Shown piece by piece: positions 27,369 through 34,507 of a stretch of DNA of 64,000 nucleotides. Under the pieces are notes generated by a model that saw only the letters and a program-made list of their open reading frames with translations, made no database searches and was not told where the DNA came from. The stretch is taken from assembly GCF_013408535.1 (NCBI RefSeq), contig NZ_JACBZA010000001.1:744001-808000 (forward strand), read 5' to 3'. A program made the position numbers and the translations under genes. The stretch is from Actinopolymorpha cephalotaxi. Its GTDB lineage: Bacteria > Actinomycetota > Actinomycetes > Propionibacteriales > Actinopolymorphaceae. Position 1 is the stretch's first letter. Each line of letters starts with the position of its first letter.

Positions 27369-28724
27369 TCAGGGCGCCAGGCGGTGCAGGTCACGCGGGA
27401 ACAGCGTCACCTGCCGGATGTTCTCCGCGCCGACCAGCCGGGCGACGAACCGCTCCAGCCCGAACGCGAACCCGCCGTGTGGCGGCATGCCGTACCTGAA
27501 CGTCTCGAGGTACGTCGCGTACGGCTCCGCCGGCTGGCCCGCCGCCTCCAGCGCGGCGAGGTAGTCGGCGTACCTGTGCAGCCGCTGCCCGCCGGTGACG
27601 AGCTCGACTCCGCGGAACAGCAGGTCGAAGGAGTTCGACCAGCGCGGGTCGTCCGGCTGCGGGTGGGTGTAGAACGGCCGCTTCCTCATCGGGTAGCCGA
27701 CGACGAACACGAAGTCGCTGCCGTGCTCACGCAGCGCCCACTCACCGATCGCGCGTTCGTGCGCGGGCGCGAGGTCCGGCTCGTCCGGGTCGGCGCCCAC
27801 CAGCGCCAGCGCGTCGGCGAAGTGCAACTCGGGGATCCGCGGCGGCAGCTTCGGCAACTCCACCCCGAGCCGGTCCAGCGCGGCCGGTGCCCGCTCGCCC
27901 ACCGCCGCCAGCATCCCGCCGACGACCGAGGAGACGACCTCCATCACGTCCCGGTGGTCCCGGACGAACCCGAACTCCGCGTCCAGGGAGACGTACTCCG
28001 CGAGGTGGCGGACCGTGTCGTGCGGCTCGGCCCGGAACACCGGGCCCACCTCGAAGACCCGCTCGAACACCCCCACCATCGTCTGCTTGTAGAACTGCGG
28101 CGACTGGGCGAGGTAGGCGGGCCGGCCGAAGTAGTCCAGCTTGAAGACGTTCGCGCCGCTCTCGGTGGCCGACGCCACGATCTTCGGGGTCTGGATCTCG
28201 GTGAACGCCAGGCCGGTCAGCGTCTCCCGGAAGCCCGCGACGGCGGCCGCCGCCAGCTCGAACGGCGCCCGCAGCAGCGGGTGCCGCAACGTGACCGGCG
28301 CGTGGTCGAGCAACGTCGGCAGGCCGGCGTTGACAGCCGGGCGCCACAGCTCGATCGGCGGGGTCGGCGCGGGGTCGGTGAGGGGTGTGAAGGCCGGTTC
28401 GCCGACCTCGACCCCTCCTGGTGCCTGCGGGTTGGCCACGGCCTTCCCGGTCACCTCGACGACTGTCTCCTCGGCGTACTCCTCGATGCGTTCCACGGTG
28501 GCCGGGTCGCGCACGACGACCTGGGCCAGCCCGGAGCGGTCACGGAGTACGACGAACGTGACGGACGCGAGGCGCCGGCGGCGGTGGATCCAGCCCGCGA
28601 GCCGGACGTCCTCACCGGCCCGGGCGGGCAGCTCGGCGGCGAGAGTACGGACACCTGCCTGCTCGAGGGTCTGCTCGGAGGACTGCTCGGAGGTCTGCTC
28701 GAACGCATGGACAGGTCGCTGCAT
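27369..28724 (-). CDS. aspS: Aspartate-tRNA ligase, archaeal/non-discriminating type (AspS2)
   Basis: 451 residues, much shorter than bacterial AspRS because the GAD insertion domain is absent. It has an N-terminal OB-fold anticodon domain (VRLAGWIHRRRRLASVTFVVLRD) followed directly by a class II core. Motif 2 region is FEVGPVFRAEPHDTVRHLAEY and motif 3 is GMPPHGGFAFGLERFV. QTPKIVASATESGANVFKLDYF is typical of the archaeal-type group, which often charges both tRNA-Asp and tRNA-Asn. The ATG at 28724 has GGGAGG 8 nt upstream; an in-frame GTG at 28733 overlaps that site and is less likely. It is preceded by a T-box leader. Confidence 0.9.
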   Translation of the reverse strand: MQRPVHAFEQTSEQSSEQTLEQAGVRTLAAELPARAGEDVRLAGWIHRRRRLASVTFVVLRDRSGLAQVVVRDPATVERIEEYAEETVVEVTGKAVANPQAPGGVEVGEPAFTPLTDPAPTPPIELWRPAVNAGLPTLLDHAPVTLRHPLLRAPFELAAAAVAGFRETLTGLAFTEIQTPKIVASATESGANVFKLDYFGRPAYLAQSPQFYKQTMVGVFERVFEVGPVFRAEPHDTVRHLAEYVSLDAEFGFVRDHRDVMEVVSSVVGGMLAAVGERAPAALDRLGVELPKLPPRIPELHFADALALVGADPDEPDLAPAHERAIGEWALREHGSDFVFVVGYPMRKRPFYTHPQPDDPRWSNSFDLLFRGVELVTGGQRLHRYADYLAALEAAGQPAEPYATYLETFRYGMPPHGGFAFGLERFVARLVGAENIRQVTLFPRDLHRLAP

Positions 28725-28733
28725 GGTGGTCAC

Positions 28734-29050
28734 CTCCCACGGGTGCGGGACCCCTGGACTGCTGCGCAGTCACTGGGCGGGTCCCTGCCTGGTTGCGTCC
28801 CCTGGGGTGTGGGCGAGGGGGACTCGCGGTGCCACCACACCTTCGCCGCCGATCCCGCTGAGCGCGGGGCCCGGCGGCCTCGTTCGGGCCCGTTGACGGG
28901 GGCCGGTCGGCGGGGCTTACCAGCCGGGTGACCGGCGTTCTTCCCCGCGGCTCGGGAGTGTCTTCGCGTGGGGTTCGGAGGCCGCCTTCTCAGCTGCCGG
29001 CCGGCTCTCTGGGCTCCGGGGTGCCCCGCGCTACTTGTCTCCGTCGTCGC
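28734..29050 (-). promoter_or_regulatory. T-box riboswitch leader, aspartate specifier
   Basis: Read on the minus strand. The T-box core TGGCACCGCG lies at 28834-28825, bulged in an antiterminator. Its outer helix is GGTGTGG (28841-28835) with CCACACC, and its inner helix is GCGAG with CTCGC. Upstream are Stem I-like motifs: AGACAAGTAGC (from 29040), CAGAGAGCC, GCTGAGAAGG, and the specifier loop with GAA-GAC-AC. The codon GAC (28962-28960) specifies Asp and is followed by A as usual. A competing hairpin GTCCCC/GGGGAC (28823-28797) overlaps the antiterminator. Uncharged tRNA-Asp would therefore favour aspS2 expression. Whether control is at transcription or translation is unclear. Confidence 0.85.
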
Positions 29051-29174
29051 CGTTGGCGCCCAGCGTACGCGTGGCGGCGACAGTCCCGCACCCGGGATTT
29101 GGCACCCCGCCGGGCTGCTGAGAACAATGGGGGCGGCGCCGGTCCGCCCGGACCGGTCACGGGAGGTGGTCGGT

Positions 29175-29984
29175 GTGTGCGGAAGATACTCGCTGAGCCG
29201 GGACCCTGAGGATCTCGCCCGCGAGTTCGAGGTGACCCAGGTCGACGTGCGGGAGAAGCTGGCCGACTACAACGTCGCACCCACCAAGCAGGTGGCGGTG
29301 GTGGTGGACCGCCCGCCGCGCAGGGGCGACGACGCCAAGCCGGCCACGACAGCCAAGGACGCCAGGACCGGCAAGGGCGGCGAGGGCGACGACGCAGGGC
29401 TCGAACGCCATCTCCGTACGGTCCGCTGGGGCCTGATCCCCTTCTGGGCCAAGGACCCCAAGATCGGCAACCGGCTGATCAACGCCAGGCTGGAGACCGC
29501 GGCGGAGAAGCCCGCGTTCCGCAAGGCGTTCGCGTCCCGCCGGTGCCTGGTGCCCGCCGACGGCTACTACGAGTGGTACGGCGAGAAGAAGGGCCACAAG
29601 CAGCCGTTCTTCATCCACCGCAGCGACGGCGGTGTGCTGGCGATGGCCGGCCTGTACGAGATCTGGCGCGACCCGGACAAGGGCGAGGACGACCCCGACC
29701 GGTTCGTGTGGACGTGCACGGTGCTCACCACCACCGCCGAGGACGAACTGGGCCGCATCCACGACCGGATGCCGCTGCTGGTCGAGCCCGCGGAGTACTC
29801 CACCTGGCTGGACCCGCGCCGCGACGACGCCGACCAACTGCGTTCGGTGCTGGTGCCCGCGGCGCCCGGACGGCTGGACGCGTACCCCGTCTCGACCGAG
29901 GTCAACAACGTGCGTAACAACGGCCCACAGCTGCTCGATCCACTCCCGGCGGAAGAGGCGGGCGACGTGGCGGACCCCCGTTAG
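29175..29984 (+). CDS. SOS-response-associated peptidase (SRAP/YedK/HMCES family)
   Basis: 269 residues. SRAP proteins crosslink to abasic sites in single-stranded DNA through Cys2. The GTG at 29175 puts Cys directly at position 2 (V-C-G-R-Y), which fixes the start; GGGAGG lies 8 nt before it. Other family residues are present: Asn in YNVAPT, RWGLIPFWAKD, NARLETAAEKPAF, the catalytic YYEWY Glu and HDRMPLLV His. An inserted charged loop (residues about 48-75) is specific to this protein. No LexA box is evident upstream. It is divergent from the T-box leader. Confidence 0.92.
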   Translation: MCGRYSLSRDPEDLAREFEVTQVDVREKLADYNVAPTKQVAVVVDRPPRRGDDAKPATTAKDARTGKGGEGDDAGLERHLRTVRWGLIPFWAKDPKIGNRLINARLETAAEKPAFRKAFASRRCLVPADGYYEWYGEKKGHKQPFFIHRSDGGVLAMAGLYEIWRDPDKGEDDPDRFVWTCTVLTTTAEDELGRIHDRMPLLVEPAEYSTWLDPRRDDADQLRSVLVPAAPGRLDAYPVSTEVNNVRNNGPQLLDPLPAEEAGDVADPR

Positions 29985-30014
29985 GGTGTGTCCACCCCTG
30001 CGGATGAGGACGTC

Positions 30015-30677
30015 ATGAACACCGTGAGCGAACGCGTGGTGGAGACCCCGGAAGGTCCCGCCCGCCTGATCTACAACCGGGGCCGCCGGACGGCCGTCAC
30101 CCTCGTCCTCGGGCACGGCGCCGGCGGCGGGGTGGACGCCTGGGATCTCGCGGTGCTCGCCGAGGCGCTGCCCGAGTACGACGTGACCGTGATCCGCGTC
30201 GAGCAGCCCTGGCGGGTGGCCGGCCGCAAGATCGCGTCCCCGCCGGAGAAGCTGGACCAGGGCTGGATCGCCGCGCTGAACAGCATGCGCACGAGGACGC
30301 CGCTGATCGTGGGCGGGCGCAGCGCGGGCGCCCGGGTCGCCTGCCGGACCGCCCGAAGCCTCGGCGCGATCGGCTGCCTGGCGCTGGCGTTCCCGCTGCG
30401 TCCGCCGGGCCGTCCGGACAGGTCCCGCGCCGACGAGCTTCGCAACACCGGGGTGCCCACGCTCGTCATCCAGGGGGAGCGGGACGCCTTCGGCGGGCCG
30501 AGGAACATGCCGAGGGGCCTGCGGCAGCAGAAGGTCGTGGCCGTGCCCGGCGCCGACCACAGCTTCGTGGTCCCGCGCTCCGCGCCGCTCACCCAGGAGG
30601 AGGCGCTCACCCTGATCGCCGAGTCCGCGCTGGAGTGGATCGCCCGGACGTCCGGGGCCGAGCTGCCGCAGCCGTGA
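30015..30677 (+). CDS. Alpha/beta hydrolase of the KANL3/Tex30 type
   Basis: 220 residues. A small alpha/beta-hydrolase with [15 protein letters not shown] (oxyanion region), [14 protein letters not shown] as nucleophile elbow (Gly-x-Ser-x-Gly), the Asp in [12 protein letters not shown] and His in VPGADHSF, completing the triad. It is closest in pattern to the dienelactone-hydrolase-like KANL3/Tex30 group, cytoplasmic, substrate unknown. It starts 30 bases after the SRAP stop, probably the same transcript. Confidence 0.82.
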   Translation: MNTVSERVVETPEGPARLIYNRGRRTAVTLVLGHGAGGGVDAWDLAVLAEALPEYDVTVIRVEQPWRVAGRKIASPPEKLDQGWIAALNSMRTRTPLIVGGRSAGARVACRTARSLGAIGCLALAFPLRPPGRPDRSRADELRNTGVPTLVIQGERDAFGGPRNMPRGLRQQKVVAVPGADHSFVVPRSAPLTQEEALTLIAESALEWIARTSGAELPQP

Positions 30678-30760
30678 GCGACTCGTGGCGACCCGCCGGG
30701 CGGACTCGCCGACGCGGATGTCCGGCCCGCGAGGTTTGTGGAGGTTTCGCCCGGCGGCAG

Positions 30761-30787
30761 GGAATGTTCGGCGGACCGGGAAGCGTT
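30761..30787 (+). promoter_or_regulatory. SigR-type (ECF) promoter driving sigR-rsrA
   Basis: GGAAT (30761-30765) and GTT (30785-30787) with a 19-base spacer match the SigR/SigH thiol-stress promoter consensus (GGAAT-N18/19-GTT). Transcription would start about 30795, upstream of the alternative GTG at 30841. Autoregulation of SigR is established in Streptomyces. Confidence 0.7.
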
Positions 30788-30963
30788 CCGGTCTGCGACG
30801 GTGCCGCGCGAGTGTCGGGTGCCGCCACGAAGGAGGTCCAGTGGTTGCCGCGTGCCAGAACCGCCCGACGCCCTCCACCCAGCCGCCGCCGGAGGCGGTC
30901 GCGGTCTGGCGTGAGTGGACTCCCGAAGACGGCTCCTCCTCGGTGGGGCTATCCTCGCGGGCG

Positions 30964-31578
30964 ATGACAGCTGCCGTGAACGCCGAGACGCCGGAGGAGC
31001 GGAGCGCCCGATTCGAGCGGGATGCCCTGCCCTTCCTGGATCAGCTGTACAACGCTGCCCTGCGGATGACCCGCAACCCGGCGGACGCGGACGACCTTGT
31101 GCAGGAGACCTTCGCCAAGGCGTACTCCTCGTTCCACCAGTTCAGCGAGGGAACCAACCTCAAGGCGTGGCTGTACCGCATCCTGACCAACACGTTCATC
31201 AACACCTACCGCAAGCGTCAGCGGGAGCCGCAGCGCGCCGCCACCGAGGAGATCGAGGACTGGCAGATCGCGCGCGCGGAGTCGCACACCTCGGCAGGGC
31301 TGAAGTCCGCCGAGGCGGAGGCGCTGGAGCACCTGCCCGACTCCGACGTCAAGGAGGCCTTGCAGCAGGTGCCCGACGACTTCCGGATGGCCGTCTACCT
31401 CGCCGACGTGGAGGGCTTCTCCTACAAGGAGATCGCCGACATCATGGGAACACCGATCGGCACCGTGATGTCCCGGCTCCACCGGGGCAGGCGCCAGTTG
31501 CGTGAGCTGCTGCAGGACTACGCCCGCGGGCGCGGGCTGGTGCCGGCGGCGGACGCGAAGGGTGGCGAGAACGCATGA
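30964..31578 (+). CDS. sigR: ECF sigma factor SigR (thiol-oxidative stress), with a possible longer form from 30841
   Basis: 204 residues from the ATG at 30964. Sigma region 2 is [35 protein letters not shown] (residues about 15-50). Region 4 is [39 protein letters not shown]. It directs RNA polymerase to thiol-stress genes when RsrA is oxidised. A second in-frame start, GTG 30841, has a strong AGGAGG (30831-30836) and adds 41 residues, as in the inducible SigR-prime form of Streptomyces. A TATCCT -10-like element (30950-30955) could give a leaderless transcript for the short form. Coupled to rsrA by an ATGA overlap. Confidence 0.95.
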   Translation: MTAAVNAETPEERSARFERDALPFLDQLYNAALRMTRNPADADDLVQETFAKAYSSFHQFSEGTNLKAWLYRILTNTFINTYRKRQREPQRAATEEIEDWQIARAESHTSAGLKSAEAEALEHLPDSDVKEALQQVPDDFRMAVYLADVEGFSYKEIADIMGTPIGTVMSRLHRGRRQLRELLQDYARGRGLVPAADAKGGENA

Positions 31579-31862
31579 GCTGCGGCAAGCCCCACGAGAC
31601 CGACTGTTCGGAGGTCCTCGAGCGGGTCTTCCTCTTCCTCGACCGGGAGATGGAGGCCGCGGACTGTTCGCAGATCCAGCGGCACCTGGACGAGTGCGCA
31701 CCGTGTCTGCAGAAGTACGACCTCGAGGGCCTGGTGAAGTCCCTGGTGGCGCGCTCCTGCGGACAGGACAGGCCGCCGAGCGACCTTCGCCAGAAGGTGC
31801 TCCTGCGCATTCGTGCGGTGCACGTGGAGATCAGCGAGGACTCCGGGCCGCAGGCGGGCTGA
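31575..31862 (+). CDS. rsrA: Redox-sensing zinc anti-sigma factor RsrA
   Basis: 95 residues. The ZAS signature H-x3-C-x2-C is present as HLDECAPC with the upstream His/Cys ligands in [12 protein letters not shown]. Thiol oxidation ejects zinc and releases SigR. The start ATG overlaps the sigR stop by 4 bases. A second Cys near residue 62 (RSCGQ) is additional. An intrinsic terminator follows 81 bases later. Confidence 0.95.
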   Translation: MSCGKPHETDCSEVLERVFLFLDREMEAADCSQIQRHLDECAPCLQKYDLEGLVKSLVARSCGQDRPPSDLRQKVLLRIRAVHVEISEDSGPQAG

Positions 31863-31943
31863 CCCCCGGCCGTTCCGCCCGCGAGTCCGGGCCGCCGCAC
31901 CCCCAGGACACTCCGGGACACTCCGAGGTCGCCACAGACGAAG

Positions 31944-31982
31944 ACGGACCCCACGCCATCGGCGGTGGGGTCCGTTCGTTTT
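31944..31982 (+). terminator. Intrinsic terminator of the sigR-rsrA operon
   Basis: Perfect 11-bp arms (31944-31954 and 31965-31975) with a 10-nt loop, followed by TCGTTTT. It sits between rsrA and the convergent bL37 gene. Confidence 0.85.
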
Positions 31983-32038
31983 CCAGGGACAGGGCGCGGG
32001 ACCGCGCTCGGACCCTGGTGGCCTGCGCTGGCGGCGGC

Positions 32039-32113
32039 TCAGGTGTTGGGGCGCTTGCCGTGGTTGGCGGCCTTCTTGCGCCGGGCCCGACGTCGCCTTC
32101 CGTTCTTCGCCAT
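32039..32113 (-). CDS. Ribosomal protein bL37, 24 residues
   Basis: The whole protein is MAKNGRRRRARRKKAANHGK followed by RPNT, an Arg/Lys-rich peptide ending in the ANHGKRPN signature of bL37. bL37 is a small actinobacterial 50S subunit protein first seen in mycobacterial ribosome structures. The ATG at 32113 has GAGAGGG about 9 nt upstream. It is too short for most gene callers. A longer in-frame extension to 32251 is not bL37-like. Confidence 0.9.
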   Translation of the reverse strand: MAKNGRRRRARRKKAANHGKRPNT

Positions 32114-32819
32114 CTCGTCACCCTCTCGTGGTCCGTGTGTCGCGCACGGTGCACCGATGCGTTCGTACGCCCGGGCATCCTCCCACGACCTCCGATTTCC
32201 TCCAGCAGGGCATCCTGCCGAAGGAGATCGGAGCGAGGGTGTGGCGCTCAAAAAACCTGTGACTCTGCGTAGAGAAATTTTGCGCCCAGGTCCGCCCGCG
32301 GGCCGCCGGATCTGCGGAGATTGGTCACTTTCAGTAATGAACCTTCGAACCGCTCACATCACCGTGGCGGGCACGCCTGCGGGGGACGGAACGCCGGCTG
32401 TGGCCGGGTTCGTCGGCACTCACACGCGCCCGATGGCGCCGTTGACTCTATGTAACTTCGAGTGGTCGATCTGCCGGATTCTCGGTCTGACCATATGAAC
32501 GAGGCGTAACCAGAACTCCTTTGGTTCGTACGGTTTGGGGGATTCTGCGGACAAACCATTACCCACGAGTACTCACCGAGAGTAGTCACTACTCTTCGGA
32601 GTTGCGGCTCCAGTACCGAGTTGACCGCACTGATCTTTTTCCGTTGACTCGTCATCACCGGGTCACGAGCGAGGAGCGGAGCCGCGACCGAGGTGATGTT
32701 TCGGTGGCAGAAAGTGATCATCGTGCCCACGGACCCTTACCTCCGATGTAGCTCTCCGTGGTGGCTTCCCCGGTCCTTGTCGATTCGCCCCACGTCATCA
32801 CTCCAAGGAAGGCAGTCTT
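32114..32819. other. Long non-coding region with a dyad cluster
   Basis: 706 bases without a convincing gene, with several AT-rich patches unusual for this genome (for example around 32249-32285 and 32630-32650). Short open frames here lack ribosome sites and good codon use. It contains an 8-bp palindrome GAGTACTC (32567-32574) and, next to it, GAGTAGT-C-ACTACTC (32580-32594) with flanking CCGA/TCGG pairing. It probably holds the bL37 promoter on one side and the promoter and control region of the micro-ORF/HD cluster on the other. Confidence 0.6.
32567..32599. promoter_or_regulatory. Clustered palindromes, probable protein-binding site or RNA hairpin
   Basis: Two adjacent symmetric elements share the core GAGTA: GAGTACTC (32567-32574) and GAGTAGT-C-ACTACTC (32580-32594), the latter extended by CCGA and TTCGG. 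They lie about 225-250 bases upstream of the first micro-ORF. I do not recognise the regulator. Confidence 0.45.
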
Positions 32820-32876
32820 ATGAACGGCTCTCGCACCAGCGCACCGGCGGCCAAGCGTGGCTGGGAGTGGAGCTGA
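32820..32876 (+). CDS. Micro-ORF 1, 18-residue peptide ending GWEWS
   Basis: Sequence MNGSRTSAPAAKRGWEWS. The ATG has AAGGAAGG (32805-32812) 7 nt upstream, a proper ribosome site. The last five residues match the end of micro-ORF 2 (GWEWS versus GWEWA), with identical codons for Gly-Trp-Glu-Trp. It could be a regulatory leader peptide (three successive codons include two Trp), a secreted or processed signal, or a toxin-like peptide. No known family. Confidence 0.5.
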   Translation: MNGSRTSAPAAKRGWEWS

Positions 32877-33011
32877 CCGTGGGCCCGGCCGGGCGACCCG
32901 GTCAGAGGCGACCATGCACGCGTGCCTGACCTGAACCTGTGAAGTTCGCACGTGCCTTCGCCGGATGACACGGCTGTCACTCGGCCGAAGGGGATGTGCC
33001 CGCCGCGGATG

Positions 33012-33030
33012 CCTGCCGGGAACCGGCAGG
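33012..33030 (+). promoter_or_regulatory. Perfect 8-bp hairpin between the two micro-ORFs
   Basis: CCTGCCGG-GAA-CCGGCAGG, a tight stem with a three-base loop. Just upstream (32955-32991) another hairpin pairs CCTTCG with CGAAGG around an inner TGACA-CGGC-TGTCA. Both lie in the 200-base spacer between the micro-ORFs and could form attenuator-like RNA structure. No U-run follows. Confidence 0.45.
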
Positions 33031-33076
33031 AGGCGGTTACGGAAACTCTGCCGATACCCGAGGAGGAGGCGACATT

Positions 33077-33106
33077 ATGAACTGGAGCGGCTGGGAGTGG
33101 GCGTGA
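33077..33106 (+). CDS. Micro-ORF 2, 9-residue peptide MNWSGWEWA
   Basis: Nine codons with three Trp, preceded by an ideal AGGAGGAGG (33061-33069) 8 nt upstream. It ends 57 bases before the HD-GYP gene and shares Gly-Trp-Glu-Trp with micro-ORF 1. The strong ribosome site on such a short frame, duplicated motif and position argue for real translation. Function unknown; leader peptide control or a processed peptide signal are the options. Confidence 0.55.
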   Translation: MNWSGWEWA

Positions 33107-33163
33107 GGATGGTTGCCGCTGCGGCTAAGCTGCACCGCAGCCGGTCAGGAAGAGTGGTCATCC

Positions 33164-34507
33164 ATGCCGAGTCGGTCCACCCGGGCTTACGTTCTGGGGT
33201 TGTGTGTGGTCGCCGCCTCGGTCTCGGTCATCTCGATCGTCAACGTCTCGCGGCCGACGGACATCGCGTGGTTCGCTGCTCTGGTTCTGCTGACGGTGCA
33301 GCTGAAGGCGCCGCTCGGCCGTAACGTCGACGTGTCGCTCACGTCGGTGGTGGCGGTGGCGACCTACCCGGTCCTCGGGATGTGGGGCGCTCCCGCGCTG
33401 ATCGGCGCCCTATTCGCCACCAGGCAGCAGACCTCCTTCTACAAACGGACCTACAACGTCGCCCAGAACGTCGTCTGCACCTTCCTCGGCGGTGCCACCT
33501 ACGTCGCGCTGGGGGGTGAGGTCGGTGACCTGGCCCGTAGCTCGTTCCCGCAGATCCTGCTCCCGATCACGCTGGCCATCGTCGCCTACCACGTGGCGAA
33601 TGCCGGCCTGCTGATGGGCGTTCTCTGGCTCGACGGCGGCCGAGCGCCCGTGCGCGTGCTCCGCGCCAACTTCTTCGAGGTCTTCCTCTCCTTCCTCGGC
33701 TACTCCTACCTCGGCCTGTTGCTCGCCGTGCTGTGGCTCGGCCAGCTCGGCCCGTTCGCCGGTCTGTTGCTCCTGGTGCCGTTGCTGGTCGCGCGGTGGG
33801 CGTTCGCGCAGTACGCCGCGGAGCAGAAGTCCCACCAGTCCACGCTGCAGGCACTCGCCCAGGCGATCGAGACCAAGGACCTCTACACCCGCGGCCACGG
33901 TGAGCGGGTCGCCCGGGCCGCCCGCATGCTCGGCACCCAGATGGGCTGGGACGGCGACCGGCTGGACGCCGTCGCCGAGGCCGGTCTGCTGCACGACGTC
34001 GGCAAGATCGGCGTACCCACCCGGGTTCTGCAGAAGGACGGCCGGCTCACCGAGGAGGAGTTCGAGGCCATCAAGCAGCACCCGCTGTACGGCGTCGAGG
34101 TGGTCGGTGACATCGCGTTCCTGGAGGACGCCCGGGCCGGGATCATGCACCACCACGAGCGCTACGACGGAACCGGCTACCCCTCCGGACTGCGGGCCGA
34201 GGACATCCCGGTCTTCGCCCGGGTGCTGTCGATCTCCGATGCCTTCGACTGCATGACCAGCGTGCGTTCCTACCGCGCCGCCCGCCCCGTCGCGGAAGCC
34301 CTGGCCGAGCTTCAGCGCTGCCGCGGAAGCCACTTCGACCCCGAGCTGGTCGACCGGTTCGTCACCGCCGTCGAGCACGAGGGGTGGCAGCCCGCGCCCG
34401 TCCAGGCGGTGCAGCCGGTGCCGCCGGCCGAGCAGAAGGTCGTCTTCGACCACGACGACCCGGTGCACCCGCCCCAGGTCGAGGGCTCGGCCGAGGCGGC
34501 CTCGTGA
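33164..34507 (+). CDS. Integral membrane HD-GYP domain phosphohydrolase
   Basis: 447 residues. Six or seven membrane helices fill residues about 8-220, beginning with AYVLGLCVVAASVSVISI. A cytoplasmic HD-GYP domain follows: HGERVARAARMLG, LLHDVGKIGVP (His277-Asp278), HHHERYDGTGYPSGL (the GYP motif) and ISDAFDCMTS with RSYRAARP. All signature residues are intact. HD-GYP enzymes hydrolyse cyclic dinucleotides, classically c-di-GMP. The membrane part probably senses a signal. The ATG at 33164 is used; an earlier in-frame start at 33113 has no advantage. The stop overlaps the next gene by 4 bases. Confidence 0.9.
   Translation: MPSRSTRAYVLGLCVVAASVSVISIVNVSRPTDIAWFAALVLLTVQLKAPLGRNVDVSLTSVVAVATYPVLGMWGAPALIGALFATRQQTSFYKRTYNVAQNVVCTFLGGATYVALGGEVGDLARSSFPQILLPITLAIVAYHVANAGLLMGVLWLDGGRAPVRVLRANFFEVFLSFLGYSYLGLLLAVLWLGQLGPFAGLLLLVPLLVARWAFAQYAAEQKSHQSTLQALAQAIETKDLYTRGHGERVARAARMLGTQMGWDGDRLDAVAEAGLLHDVGKIGVPTRVLQKDGRLTEEEFEAIKQHPLYGVEVVGDIAFLEDARAGIMHHHERYDGTGYPSGLRAEDIPVFARVLSISDAFDCMTSVRSYRAARPVAEALAELQRCRGSHFDPELVDRFVTAVEHEGWQPAPVQAVQPVPPAEQKVVFDHDDPVHPPQVEGSAEAAS

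Noticed and set aside
28725-28733. GTG 28733 as start of aspS2
   Set aside because: It overlaps the ribosome site that fits the ATG at 28724.
32338-32498. Short ORF in the long intergenic region
   Set aside because: No ribosome site and poor codon pattern.
32114-33163. c-di-AMP (ydaO) or c-di-GMP riboswitch ahead of the HD genes
   Set aside because: The conserved cores of these riboswitches were not found; only simple hairpins are seen.
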